Of a stretch of 64,000 bases of DNA, positions 1-11,397 are shown piece after piece (position 1 is the first letter of the stretch; every line of letters begins with the position of its first letter). This DNA comes from Phoenix dactylifera. Lineage: Eukaryota > Streptophyta > Magnoliopsida > Arecales > Arecaceae. The position numbers were made by a program, and so were the translations under genes. The notes under the pieces were generated by a model. That model saw only the letters and a list, made by a program, of their open reading frames with translations, was not told the origin of the DNA and ran no database searches. The stretch covers positions 24,252,013 through 24,316,012 of the forward strand of contig NC_052402.1 in assembly GCF_009389715.1 (NCBI RefSeq), read 5' to 3'.

Positions 1-349
1 TTAAGCTCGCCATTTTGGAGCTCGGCTGTCTGCTAGAACGGTTAAGAATGCGAGACATGATGAGTGTTTACAAAACAATTGATGCTACTCTAGCCTAGAT
101 TCCTGTATTCTTTTCATTTGTGTATGAGCTGTGTTATACTGCTAGTGTGCAGGTCCCCATGACGATAACACCATAGCAAAGTAGCAGGTGGTGCCAGGAT
201 TGTTGTTGCCAACTTAATATGGAGTCAGTCTTGTGAATAATATCCCTAGATTTTATCTGCAAGATTATATGGTTGTAGTTATGCTTGTGATTGTATTAGC
301 ATGATAATAGATTGGTTCGCAGCAGCCTGTTGTTCTAGATGGTTATTAA
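1..349. other. Unclassified leader of the macro-repeat
   Basis: This moderately AT-rich segment recurs at 11398-11746 and 25098-25446. It has no convincing ORF, RNA gene or terminal repeats. Its composition resembles plant intron or UTR sequence, but I do not recognise a gene, so it may be captured flanking DNA carried along in the amplification. Confidence 0.4.
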
Positions 350-1187
350 GGCCCCATTTGGGAGAGCTTTTGGTGGGCCAAAAAGTACTTTCTGGCCTTT
401 CAAAAGCACTTTTAGATAAAATAGAGGTGTTTCATAAAATTTTTGGAAAGTTGTTTTAGCATTTTTAGAAAGCTAAAATAACTTTTTGGAGGAAGCTCCG
501 AAGTAGAGCTTCTCCAAAAAAGCACTTTTAGGAATCGTCAGAAAGTTGTTATAAGTTGTAATTTTTTTTTTGGATCAAAATATCCATAATAAAATAGAAT
601 AATTACACAAAATATATTATATGATACAATTATAATATTTATACCTTTATATTGTATTATACTATAAATATAATATTATATTATATTATATCATAATACA
701 TTAATATGTAAGATTAAATAATTTAATATTATGTTATATTATTCTACAGTCATCAAGAGCATGAAAAATTAATTTATGTTTATAATTATAATATTTTATA
801 TCTTTATTATTGTATTATACTATAAATATAATATTATATTACATTATATCATAATACATTGATATGTTATATTAAATAATTTAATATTATATTACTATAT
901 TATAATAATATTATATTATATTACATTAATATAATACTATCATATATTTATGTATTAATACATGTTATATTTTATTATGCTTTGTTGCATAATATTATAT
1001 AATATTTTTTATTGTCATTTTGTTATACAAAAAGTACTTTCTTTGTTTGTTTATCAAACATATGTTAAAATTTCATAACACTTTGGAAATATAGTTATCA
1101 AACATCAAATAGCTTTTTATAAAAATGCTATTTACAAAAGCTCTACTTTCAAAACCTCTATTGCCAGTAGATTTACTAAACAAGGCC
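350..1187. mobile_element. MITE-like element, hAT-like ends, copy 1
   Basis: The element begins with ggccccatttggg and ends with the rough reverse complement (actaaacaaggcc), the kind of end seen in hAT-like plant MITEs. Both flanks repeat words such as aaaagcactttt and aaagctctactt in inverted form. The interior (about 540-1030) is almost pure A/T with TATAAT-type simple sequence. There is no transposase ORF and I could not find a clean target duplication. It is probably non-autonomous; superfamily assignment is tentative. Confidence 0.45.
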
Positions 1188-1480
1188 AAACTTGCTTTGA
1201 AACTCGACTATTTATTTCATGTTTATGTGCCGTCAGAAGGTGCATGTATCAACCAATTGGACTAATGTTTAAACTAGCAACAAGTAGAAAATGCAGCATA
1301 GAGCACAATAATAAAGTTGGTGATCTTAACATTCATTTATTCTGATGTGGTGATATGTTTGTCCCTCCTAATTTGTTTTCTCTCATGGGATGACCAAACC
1401 AAACGTATCCGAGAACTCTAGATTAAACATTTGAGTAATCAGTATTGTTCTTGATATATTAATAGAAAAAATTAGTTTAA
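1188..1480. other. Unclassified spacer between the two MITE-like elements
   Basis: Unique-looking, moderately AT-rich sequence repeated at 12579-12871 and 26281-26573. It shows no ORF, tRNA or hairpin that I can support. Like 1-349 it may be old host flanking DNA. Confidence 0.35.
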
Positions 1481-2507
1481 GACCCTGTTTGGAAGAGCTT
1501 TTGGAGGGTCAAAAAGCACTTTCTGCTAAAAAATTGTGTTTGGTAAAAATTTCGGAAAGTTGTTTTAGCTTTTTCGGAAAGCTGAATACAGCTTTTGGGA
1601 AGAAGCTCCAATTTGGAGCTTTTTGAAAATGCTGTTTTCAGCTTTATCGAAAAGCTGTATTTTTGGCAAAAATACCCCTATTTAAAAGCCATTTTTTTCT
1701 TCCAAAATCTTCCATCCTAGTGCCTCTTCCTCTCTCACCCTTCCCTCTCTCTCTCCCTCTCTATCTCCTTCTTCTCATGCCGTCGGCCCTGTTTTTTTTT
1801 TTTGGGAGGTAGCCACCACGCCGGCCACCACCCGTGGCTGCCTCCCTAGCCGCCGATGCGGCTTGTTGCCCCGGCGAGCCGGCACGGACGTCCGGCTCGC
1901 CGTTGCGACCCACCACAGCCGTCGGGCGGTGGGAAGCAAAACGAACAAAAAAAAAGAGGAAGGGGAGGAAAGGGCAGCCATGGCCCCCGCCTCCCCGGCA
2001 GGCGCTGCGGCCCGCCATCCCAGCACCCTGCTCCCTCCCCCCCGCGGTCGCCATTGCCCGTCGTCCTAATCCTCTCTCGGGCCCCCTCCTGCGGCTGCCG
2101 CGGCCCGCCGTCTCGGCCCCCTTCCGGCGTCGCCGGCCTCATGGGAGGAGAAGAAAGAAGAAGAAGGAAAGAGAGGAAGGAAGGAGAAGAAGAGAAGAAA
2201 AAAGAAAAGAGAAAAAAAGAAAAGGAAAGAAAAAGAAGAAAAGGAAGAAAAAAAAGAGAAGAGAAAAGGAAAGAAAAAAAAAGAAAAAAATAAATAAATA
2301 AATAAATAAGATAATAAATTAAATATATTTTAAAAAAATAAAATAATAAATAAAAATAAATATTAGTAATTATTTAAACAATTTTATTTCCAAGCTAGAA
2401 AATTTGTTAGAAAGATAAATTGTCATCAGAAGAGTGAAAAATTAATTTACACTGATAATTATAATATTTTATATATTTATTATTGTATTATACGATAAAT
2501 ATAATAT
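1481..2507. mobile_element. Second, related MITE-like element, truncated, with GC-rich insert
   Basis: It opens with gaccctgtttggaagagc and shares internal words with the element at 350-1187: the start, the aaagttgttttagc block, and an A/T block at about 2420-2505 that matches about 745-830. A GC-rich insert and a purine tract sit in the middle. The expected inverted end (ccaaacagggtc) is missing; the sequence passes into the tRNA-array flank near 2508. Equivalent segments lie at 12872-13895 and 26574-27595, truncated at the same place, so the truncation predates the amplification. Confidence 0.4.
1760..2300. other. GC-rich island followed by a polypurine tract
   Basis: About 380 bp of strongly GC-rich sequence (about 1760-2140) is followed by about 160 bp of nearly pure A/G (about 2141-2300). 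Equivalents are at about 13155-13690 and 26860-27390. Several frames on both strands are open because of base composition. The predicted peptides are low-complexity (Pro/Ala/Arg then Lys/Glu/Arg) and shift frame between the three copies, so I do not call a gene. It could be a captured host gene fragment inside a non-autonomous element. Confidence 0.5.
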
Positions 2508-2960
2508 AAAATATTCCTGATCCATTAAAATCGGAGGAAACAGTTTGTGAAAACTTTATTCAGGAACTATTGTCTCTTGATCCAGCCATATAAAAGTTAG
2601 ACAACCTAAATACAAACATTTATTTTGGACAAATACTCACATTTTTTTAGCCAAATACCGGCATTTATTTTGTAAATAATCGAAAAAGAGACCGGGAAAA
2701 AGACATGTGTTATGATTAAAAATATATTGTAATTATTAAATTAAATAACCGACAGAGACTGAGAGAAAGAGTGTCATGATTTAAAAAAACTTAAAAATAT
2801 TATATTTTTTTAAAAAAAGGGGAGGAAGAGCTCAGAAGCGCAGTTTCGTCGGAATAATCTGACGGTCGTGATGCGCCCTAGCATCACAGGTTGCGCAGTT
2901 ATCCTCATGGCTCTTTTCTCCTTTATTGGAGGAGGAGAGGCTCGAACTCTCGACCTCAGG
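2508..2960. repeat. 453-bp direct duplication in copy 1
   Basis: The block that starts aaatattcctgatcc occurs here and again from about 2961. The junction between the two falls inside the tRNA-Met-like head, right after the cgacctcagg box-B stretch. Copy 2 has a single block (from about 13895), so this duplication is specific to copy 1. Confidence 0.8.
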
Positions 2961-3383
2961 ATAAAATATTCCTGATCCATTAAAATCGGAGGAAACAGTT
3001 TGTGAAAACTTTATTCAGGAACTATTGTCTCTTGATCCAGCCATATAAAAGTTAGACAACCTAAATACAAACATTTATTTTGGACAAATACTCACATTTT
3101 TTTAGCCAAATACCGGCATTTATTTTGTAAATAATCGAAAAAGAGACCGGGAAAAAGACATGTGTTATGATTAAAAATATATTGTAATTATTAAATTAAA
3201 TAACCGACAGAGACTGAGAGAAAGAGTGTCATGATTTAAAAAAATTTTAAAATATTATATTTTTAAAAAAAAAGGGGAGGAAGAAGCTCAGAAGCGCAGT
3301 TTCGTCGGAATAATCTGACGGTCGTGATGCGCCCTAGCATCACAGGTTGCGCAGTTATCCTCATGGCTCTTTTCTCCTTTATT

Positions 3384-3473
3384 GGAGGAGGAGAGGCTCG
3401 AACTCTCGACCTCAGGATAACTCTCTTAAAGAAGCTATGAGACCAAAGCGCTAGCCAACTGCGCCACCACTCC
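3384..3473 (-). tRNA. tRNA-Met(CAT)-like head, macro copy 1
   Basis: The minus strand reads like a plant elongator tRNA-Met gene: 5' GGAGTGG, a D-arm with box A (TGGCGCAGTTGG), the anticodon region GTCTCATAGCTTC with CAT, and a T-arm with box B (GAGAGTTCGAGCCTCTC, perfect five-bp stem). The 3' CTCCTCC pairs with most of the 5' end. It is about 90 nt. Plant elongator tRNA-Met genes are known to carry a short intron after the anticodon; the extra bases here lie at that place but are longer than usual. It is either a decayed tRNA gene or the founder-like head of the array; function is doubtful. Confidence 0.5.
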
Positions 3474-6400
3474 ATGGTGAAACGGCATGCTGAAATCTCC
3501 TAAAAGCTATTAAAAACGAATCCTTTTCCAATCGACAAAAAATGATAGAGCTCAGGAGCGCTCATGTCATCCCATAATGAGACTGTCATGATTTGCCCTA
3601 CCATCACAGAAGGCGCTGCTGTCATCATTGCCCTCTTTTCCACTAATGGGGTGAGAGAGGATCCAACTCAAGACCACAAGATAATCTCTTAAGAAGAGCC
3701 GAGATCAACTGCGACACCACAGCATGCTGAAAACGGCATGCTGAAAAAACCAAAAACCTATTTAAAACGAATCCATTTCCAAGGGGCAAAAAACGAAAGA
3801 TCTCATAACGGCTGATGTCATCCGATAATCAGACGGTCGTGATGCGCCCTAGCATCACAGAATGCGCTGCTGTCCTTGCTGCTCTTTTTTTCCACAGAAG
3901 AAGATAGGAATAAAAGCATAATTTTAAATTTTTATTTTATTTTTAATTAATATAAATATAATTTTTCTTAACACCGTTGGAATAACCGTTATATTAGGGA
4001 CATTTGTACAATAACAATGTTTTACGAGAGCACACATGCACATATCAATTTTAGAAGGATACTCATGCAAAATTCGATATTTAAAATCATATCCAAAAAA
4101 AAAATCTAAGAAAAGAAAGAGCTCAGGAGCGCTGAGGTCATCTGATAATCAGACGGTTGTGATGCACCCTGGCATCACAGGAAGCGCCATTCTCCTCATT
4201 GCTCTTTTTTCCACTGTTGTTGTGAGAGAGGATCGAACACTCGACTTCAGGATCAACTCTTAAGAGGATACGAGACAAACTGCGACACAACCAAATGATG
4301 GAATTAGTATGCTGAAAATATTTAAAACCTATTTAAAACAAATCCGCTTCCAAGAGACCAAAAAAGAAAGAGCTCAGGGGCGCTGAGGTCATCCGATAAT
4401 CAGACGGTCGTGATGCTCCCGGCATCACTGGATGCGCTGTCGTCCTCATTGCTCTTTTTTCCACTAATGGGGTTAGAGAGGATCGAACACCCGACCTTAG
4501 GATGACTTTTAAGAAGAGGTGGGACCAACTACGCCGCGACCGGATGACGAAATTTGTATGCTGAAAATATCTAAAACCTATTTAAAACGAATCCTCTTCC
4601 AGGGACAAAAACAAGAAAGTTTTTTTTTTTTTTTTGTGCGCATGAATACCCTCCAGAATATCGAGTTTTACATGAATACTCTTCTAAAGTAATATTTCTA
4701 TGTATATCCTCGTAAAATACTTGGTTTGCTATTTATCCTTTTTTTTATTTTTGTTTTTGCATATATACCCAGGCTATCTAACGATGCTAAAAAATTAATG
4801 ATTTTAAATTAAAATGATAAAAATATCCTTAATGGATAGATATGCAAATAGATTGCAATCTCGATAGTAGAAGAAGAAGACAGGAACAGTAGCATAATTT
4901 TAAATTTTTATTTTATTTTTAATTAATATAAATATAATTTATTTTAACACCAGATGATGGAATTAGTACGCTAAAAATATTTAAAACCTATTTAAAACGA
5001 ATCCTCTTCCAACGGACCGAAAAAGAAAGAGCTCAGGGGAGCTGAGATCATCCGATATTCAGACGGTCGTGATGCTCCCGGCATCACAAGATGCGTTGTT
5101 GCCCTCATTGCTCTTTTTTCCACTGATGGGGTGAGAGAGGATCGAACACTCGACCTTTAAGAAGAGGGTGGGACCAACTACGCTGCGACCGGATGATGAA
5201 ATTTGTATGCCAAAAATATCTAAAACCTATTTAAAACGAATCCTCTTCTAGGGACAAGGGGTTTTTTTTTTGTGTGTGCATGAATACCCACCTAAATATC
5301 GAGTTTTACATGCATACCCTTCTAAATTAATATTTGTACGTATATCCTAGTAAAATAATTATTTTGCAATTTATCTTTTTTTTTTGTTTTTGTATATATA
5401 ACCATGCAATCTAACAATGCTAAAAAATTAACGATTTAAAATTAAAATGACTAAAATATCCTTAATGGGTAGACATGCAAATATATCGCTATCTCGATAG
5501 CTGGAGAAGAAGAGAGGAATAATAGCATAATTTTAAATTTTTATTTTTTTTATTAATATAAATAAAAATTTTCTTAACACTGTTAGAACAACTGATATAT
5601 TAGGGGCATTTGTACAATAACAAAGTTTTATGAGAGTATACATGCAAATATTAATTTTGGAAGGATACAAATTCGATATTTAGAAGCATATCCTTAAAAA
5701 AAAATCTAAGAAAAGAAAGAGCTCAGGAGCGCTGAGGTCATCTGATAATCAGACGGTTGTGATGCACCTCAGCATCACAGGAAGCGTTGTTCTCCTCATT
5801 ATTCTTTTTTCCACTGTTGGCACGAGAGAGGATAGAACACTCGACCTTAGGATCAACTCTTAAGAGGATACGAGACAAACTGCGACACAGCCAGATGATG
5901 GAATTATTATGCTAAAAATATTTAAAACCAATTTAAGACGAATACTCTTCCGAGGGACCAAAAACGAAAGAGGTCAGGGGCGCTGAGGTCATTCGATAAT
6001 CCGACAGTCGTGATGCTCCCGGCATCACAGGATGCGCTTCGTCCTCATTGCTCTTTTTTCCACGAATGGGGTGAGAGAGGATCGAACACTCAACCTTAAG
6101 ATGACTTTTAAGAAGAGGTGGGAACAACTACGTCGTGACTGGATGATGAAATTTGTATGCCGAAAATATCTAAGACCTATTCAAAACGAATCCTCTTCCG
6201 GGGACAAAAGCAAGAAAGTTTTTTTTTGTGTGTGCATGAATACCCTCCGAAATATCGAGTTTTACATGAATACACCTCTAAATTAATATTTGTATGTATA
6301 TCCTAGTAAAATACTTGTTTTGCTATTTATCCTTTTTTTTATTTTTGTTTTTGGATATATACCCATGCTATCTAACGATGCTAAAAAATTAACGATTTTA

Positions 6401-7842
6401 AATTAAAATGACTAAAATATCCTTAATAGGTAGACATGCAAATAGATCGCAATCTCGATAGCAGAAAAAAAAGACAGGAATAAAAGCATAATTTTAAATT
6501 TTTATTTTATTTTTAATTAATATAAATATAATTTTTCCTAACACCGTTGGAACAACCGTTATATTACGAACATTTGTACAATAACAATGTTTTACGAGAG
6601 TACACATGCACATATCAATTTTAAAAGGATACTCATGCAAAATTCGATATTTAGAAGCATATCCATAAAAAAAATCTAAGAAAAGAAAGAGCTTGGAAGC
6701 GCTGAGGCCATCTGATAATCAGACGGTTGTGATGCACCCCAGCATCACAGGAAGCGCCAATCTCCTCATTGCTCTTTTTTCCACTGTTGTTGCGAGAGAG
6801 GATCGAACACTCGACCTCAGGATCAACTCTTATGAGGATACGAGACAAACTACGACACAACCAGATGATGGAATTAGTATGCTGAAAATATTTAAAACCT
6901 ATTTAAAACGAATCCTCTTCCAAGGGACCAAAAAAGAAAGTGCTCAGGGGCGTTGAGATCATCCGATTATCAGACGGTCGTGATACTCCCGGCATCACTG
7001 GATGCGCTGTCGTCCTCATTGCTCTTTTTTCCACTAATGGGGTGAGAGAGGATCGAACACTCGACCTTAGGATGACTTTTAAGAAGAGGTGGGACCAACT
7101 ACGCCGCGACCGGATGACGAAATTTGTATGCTGAAAATATCTAAAACCTATTTAAAACGAATCCTCTTCCACGGACAAAAACAAGAAAAAAATTTTTTTT
7201 TTTTTTTGTGCGCATGAATACCCTCCTAAATATCGAGTTTTACATGAATACTCTTCTAAAGTAATATTTGTATGTATACCCTAGTAAAATACTTGGTTTG
7301 CTATTTATCCTTTTTTTTATTTTTGTTTTTGCATATATACCCATGCTATCTAACGATGTAAAAAATTAATGATTTTAAATTAAAATGACAAAAATATCCT
7401 TAATGGATAGATATGCAAATAGATCGTAATCTCGATAGTAGGAGAAGAAGACAGAAACAATAGCATAATTTTAAATTTTTATTTTATTTTTAATTAATAT
7501 AAATATAATTTTTTTAACACCGTTACAACAACCGTTATATTAGGGGCATTTGTACAATAACTAAGTTTTACGAGTGTATACATGCAAATATCAATTTTGG
7601 AAGGATGCTCATGCAAAATTCGATATTTAGAAGCATATCCATAAAAAAAAATAAGAAAAGAAAGAGCTCAGGAGCGCTGAGGTCATCTGATAATCAGACT
7701 GTTGTGATGCACCCCGGTGTCACAGGAAGCGCTGTTCTGCTCATTGCTCTTTTTTCCATTGTTAGCGTGAGAGAGGATCGAACACTCGACCTCAGGATCA
7801 ACTCTTAAAAGGATACGAGACAAACTGCAACGCAGCCGGATG
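3474..7842 (-). repeat. Forward module array, copy 1
   Basis: Tandem tRNA-Met-derived modules, all with the head read on the minus strand. Box-B stretches (gatcgaacactcgacc or close variants on the plus strand) lie near 3658 (degenerate), 4220, 4479, 5138, 5829, 6078, 6800, 7049 and 7773. Modules come in pairs about 250 bp apart, separated by an AT-rich spacer with terminal inverted repeats. Deletion junctions relative to copy 2 are near 3895 and 4947. The left arm of the inverted repeat is about 5372-7842. Confidence 0.8.
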
Positions 7843-8870
7843 ATGTAAAACTCGATATTTAGGAGGGTATTCATGCGCACAAAAAAAAAACTTTCTTATT
7901 TTTTTCCCTGGAAGAGGATTCATTTTAAATAGGTTTTAAATATTTTCAGCATACTAATTCCATCATCTGGCTGTGTCGCAGTTTGTCTCGTATCCTCTTA
8001 AGAGTTGATACTGAGGTCGAGGGTTCGATCCCCTCTCGCGCCAACAATGGAAAAATGAGCATTGAGGAGAACAGTGCTTCCTATGATGCCGGGGTGCGTC
8101 ACAACTGTCTGATTATCAGATGAGCTCAGCGCTCCTGAGTTCTTTCTTTTCTTAGATTTTTTTTTTTATGGATATGCTTCTAAATATCGAATTTTGCATG
8201 AGTATCCTTCTAAAATTGGTATTTGTATGTATACTCTCATAAAACTTTGTTATTGTACAAATGCCCCTAATATAACGGTTGTTCTAACGGTGTTAAGAAA
8301 AAATATATTTATATTAAATAAAAATAAAATAAAAATTTAAAATTATGCTATTGTTCTTGTCCTCTTCTCCTTCCATCGAGATTGCGATCTATTTGCATGT
8401 CTACCCATTAAGGATATTTTAGTCATTTTAATTTAAAATTGTTAATTTTTTTACGTCGTTAGATAGCATGGACATATATGTAAAAACAAAAATAAAAAAT
8501 AGATAAATAGCAAAACAAATATTTTACTAGGATATACATACAAATATTAATTTAGAAGTACATTCATGTAAAACTCGATATTTAGGAGGGTATTCATGCA
8601 CACAAAAAAAAAACTTTCTTATTTTTGTCCCTGGAAGAGGATTCGTTTTAAATAGATTTTAGATATTTTCAGCATACAAATTTCATCATCCGGTCGCGGC
8701 GTAGTTGGTCACACCTCTTCTTAAATTTCATCCTAAGGTCATCCTGTGGTGCCGGGAGCATCACGATCGTCTGATTGTCGGATGACCTCAGCGCCCTTGA
8801 GCTCTTTCTTTTTTGGTCCCTTAGAAGAGGATTCATTTCAAATGGGTTTTAAATATTTTCAGCATACTAA
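7843..8870 (+). repeat. Centre of inverted repeat, copy 1
   Basis: At about 7843 the orientation flips: a minus-strand module is joined directly to the reverse complement of a spacer end (taaaactcgatatttagg). The 1.0-kb centre holds one plus-oriented module (head near 7968, box B near 8014) and a spacer. The equivalent in copy 2 is 21541-22560. Confidence 0.75.
7968..8172 (+). ncRNA. Plus-strand type-A module in the inverted-repeat centre
   Basis: Same structure as the 48435 module but on the plus strand: head from ggctgtgtcgcag, box B ggtcgagggttcgatcc near 8014, dyads at about 8078-8125, then a long T run at about 8158-8168. Transcripts from this orientation would be complementary to those of the forward array. 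Confidence 0.35.
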
Positions 8871-11350
8871 TTCCATCATCCGGCTGTGTCGCAGTTTGTC
8901 TCGTATCCTTTTAAGAGTTGATCCTGAGGTCGAGTGTTCGATCCTCTCTCGCGCCAACAATGGAAAAAAGAGCAATGAGGAGAACAGCGCTTCCTGTGAT
9001 GCCGGGGTGCATCACAGCCGTCTGATTATCAGATGACCTCAGCGCTCCTGAGCTGTTTCTTTTCTTAGTTTTTTTTTATGGATATGCTTCTAAATATCGA
9101 ATTTTGCATGAGCATCCTTCCAAAATTGTTATTTGCATGCATACTCTCGTAAAACTTTGTTATTGTACAAATGCCCCTATATAACGGTTGTTATAACGGT
9201 GTTAAAAAAAATTATATTTATGTTAATTAAAAATAAAATAAAAATTTAAAATTATGCTATTGTTCCTATCTTCTTCTCCTACTATCGAGATTGCGATCTA
9301 TTTGCATATCTATCCATTTAGGATATTTTTGTCATTTTAATTTAAAATTATTAATTTTTTAGAGTCGTTAGATAGCATGGGTATATATGCAATAACAAAA
9401 ATGACAAAAAGGATAAATAGCAAACCAAGTATTTTACTAGGATATACATACAAATATTACTTTAGAAGAGCATTCATGTAAAACTCGATATTCAGGAGGG
9501 TATTCATGCGCACAAAAAAAAAAAACTTTCTTGTTTTTGTCCCTAGAAGAGGATTCGCTTTAAATAGGCTTTAGATATTTTCAGCATACAAATTTCGTCA
9601 TCCGGTCGCGGCGTAGTTGGTCCCACCTCTTCTTAAAAGTCATCCTAAGGTCGAGTGTTCGATCCTCTCTCACCCCATTAGTGGAAAAAAAGAGCAATGA
9701 GGACGACAGCGCATTCAGTGATGCCGGGAGCATCACGACCGTCAGATTATCGGATGACCTCAGCGCCCCTAAGCTCTTTCTTTTTTGGTCCCTTGGAAGA
9801 GGATTCGTTTTAAATAGGTTTTAAATATTTTCAGCATACTAATTCCATCATCTGGTTGTGCCGCAGTTTGTCTCGTATCCTCTTAAGAGTTGATCCTGAA
9901 GTCGAGTGTTCGATCCTCTCTCGCAACAACAGTGGAAAAAAGAGCAATGAGGAGAATGGCGCTTCCTGTGATGCCGGGGTGCGTCACAACCGTCTGATTA
10001 TCAGATGACCTCAGCACTCCTGAGCTCTTTCTTTTCTTAGATTTTTTTTTATGGATATGCTTCTAAATATCGAATTTTGCATGAGTATCCTTCTAAAATT
10101 GATATGTGCATGGGTACTCTTGTAAAATATTGTTATTGTACAAATGTTGCTAATATAATGGTTGTTCCAACGGTGTTAAGAAAAATTATACTTATATTAA
10201 TTAAAAATAAAATAAAAATTTAAAATTATGCTTTTATTCCTGTCTTCTTCTTCTGCTATCGAGATTGCGATCTATTTACATGTCTACCCATTAAGGATAT
10301 TTTAGTCATTTTAATTTAAAATCATTATTTTTTTAGCATCGTTAGATAGCATGGGTATATATGCAAAAACAAAAATAAAAAAAAGGATAAATAGCAAAAC
10401 AAGTATTATACTAGGATATACATACAAATATTAATTTAGAGGTGTATTCATGTAAAACTCGATACATCGGAGGGTATTCATGCAAAAAAAAAAAAAAAAC
10501 TTTCTTGCTTTTGTCCTCGAAAGAGGATTCGTTTTAAATAGGTTTTAGATATTTTCAGCATACAAATTTCATCATCCGGTCGCGGTGTAGTTGTTCCCAC
10601 CTCTTCTTAAAAGTCATCCTAAGGTCGAGTGTTCGATCCTCTCCCACCCTATTAGCGTATAAAAGAGCAATGAGGACGAAGCGCATCCTATGATGCCGGG
10701 AGCATCACGACTGTCGGATTATCGGATGACCTCAGCGCACCTGATCTCTTTCTTCTTTGGTCCCTCGGAAGAGGATTCGTCTTAAATTGGTTTTAAATAT
10801 TTTCAGCATAATAATTCCATCATCTGGCTGTGTCGCAGTTTGTCTCGTATCCTCTTAAGAATTGATCCTAAGGTCGAGTGTTCTATCCTCTCTCGAGCCA
10901 ACAGTGGAAAAAAGAACAATGAGGAGAACAACGCTTCCTGTCATGCTAGGGTGCATCACAACTGTCTGATTATCAGATGACCTCAGCGCTCCTGAGCTCT
11001 TTCTTTTCTTAGATTTTTTTTTATGGATATGCTTCTAAATATCGAATTTTGCATGAGTATCCTTTCAAAATTGATATTTGCATGTATACTCTCATAAAAC
11101 TTTGTTATTGTACAAATGCCCCTAATATATCGATTGTTCTAATAGTGTTAAAAATTTTTTTATTTATATTAATTAAAAAAAATAAAAATTTAAAATTATG
11201 TTATTATTCCTGCCTTCTTCTCCTGCTATCGAGATAGCGATATATTTGCATGTCTACCAATTAAGGATATTTTAGTCATTTTAATTTAAAATAGTTAATT
11301 TTTTAGCATCGTTAGATTGCATGGTTATATATACAAAAACAAAAAAAAAA
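8871..11350 (+). repeat. Right arm of the inverted repeat, copy 1
   Basis: Modules run on the plus strand, with box-B stretches (gtcgagtgttcgatcc) near 8930, 9652, 9901, 10633 and 10875. The arm is the reverse complement of about 5372-7842, pairing about a centre near 8360. It ends in a poly-A-rich stretch inside a spacer element. Confidence 0.8.
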
Positions 11351-11397
11351 TCCAGCATGTTGGTGGTTGGTATTTGATGTTGTAAATTTGGATAAAA
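11351..11397. other. Macro-repeat junction sequence
   Basis: A short unrelated stretch (tccagcatgttggtggttgg and onward) links the end of the inverted arm to the next macro unit. The same stretch is at about 25051-25097. It probably marks the breakpoint of the original large tandem duplication. Confidence 0.6.

Larger units (their letters stand above)
1..11397. repeat. Macro-repeat copy 1 (shortened)
   Basis: The first bases of the window match, nearly base for base, the sequences starting at 11398 and 25098, so the window opens at or just inside a large repeat unit. Compared with copy 2, this copy lacks about 1.18 kb (junction near 3895) and about 1.6 kb (junction near 4947). It carries an extra duplication of about 453 bp (2508-2960 against 2961 onward). 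These three changes account for the 2.3 kb length difference from copy 2. Segment order is the same in both copies. Confidence 0.9.

Noticed and set aside
540-1030. Possible centromeric or scaffold-attachment region
   Set aside because: Only simple TATAAT-type sequence inside a MITE-like element; nothing beyond A/T richness supports a specific role.
1834-2301. 155-codon ORF in the GC-rich island (and the similar ones near 13155-13721 and 26756-27421)
   Set aside because: Several overlapping frames on both strands are open at once, the peptides are low-complexity, and the frame shifts between macro copies. Composition explains it.
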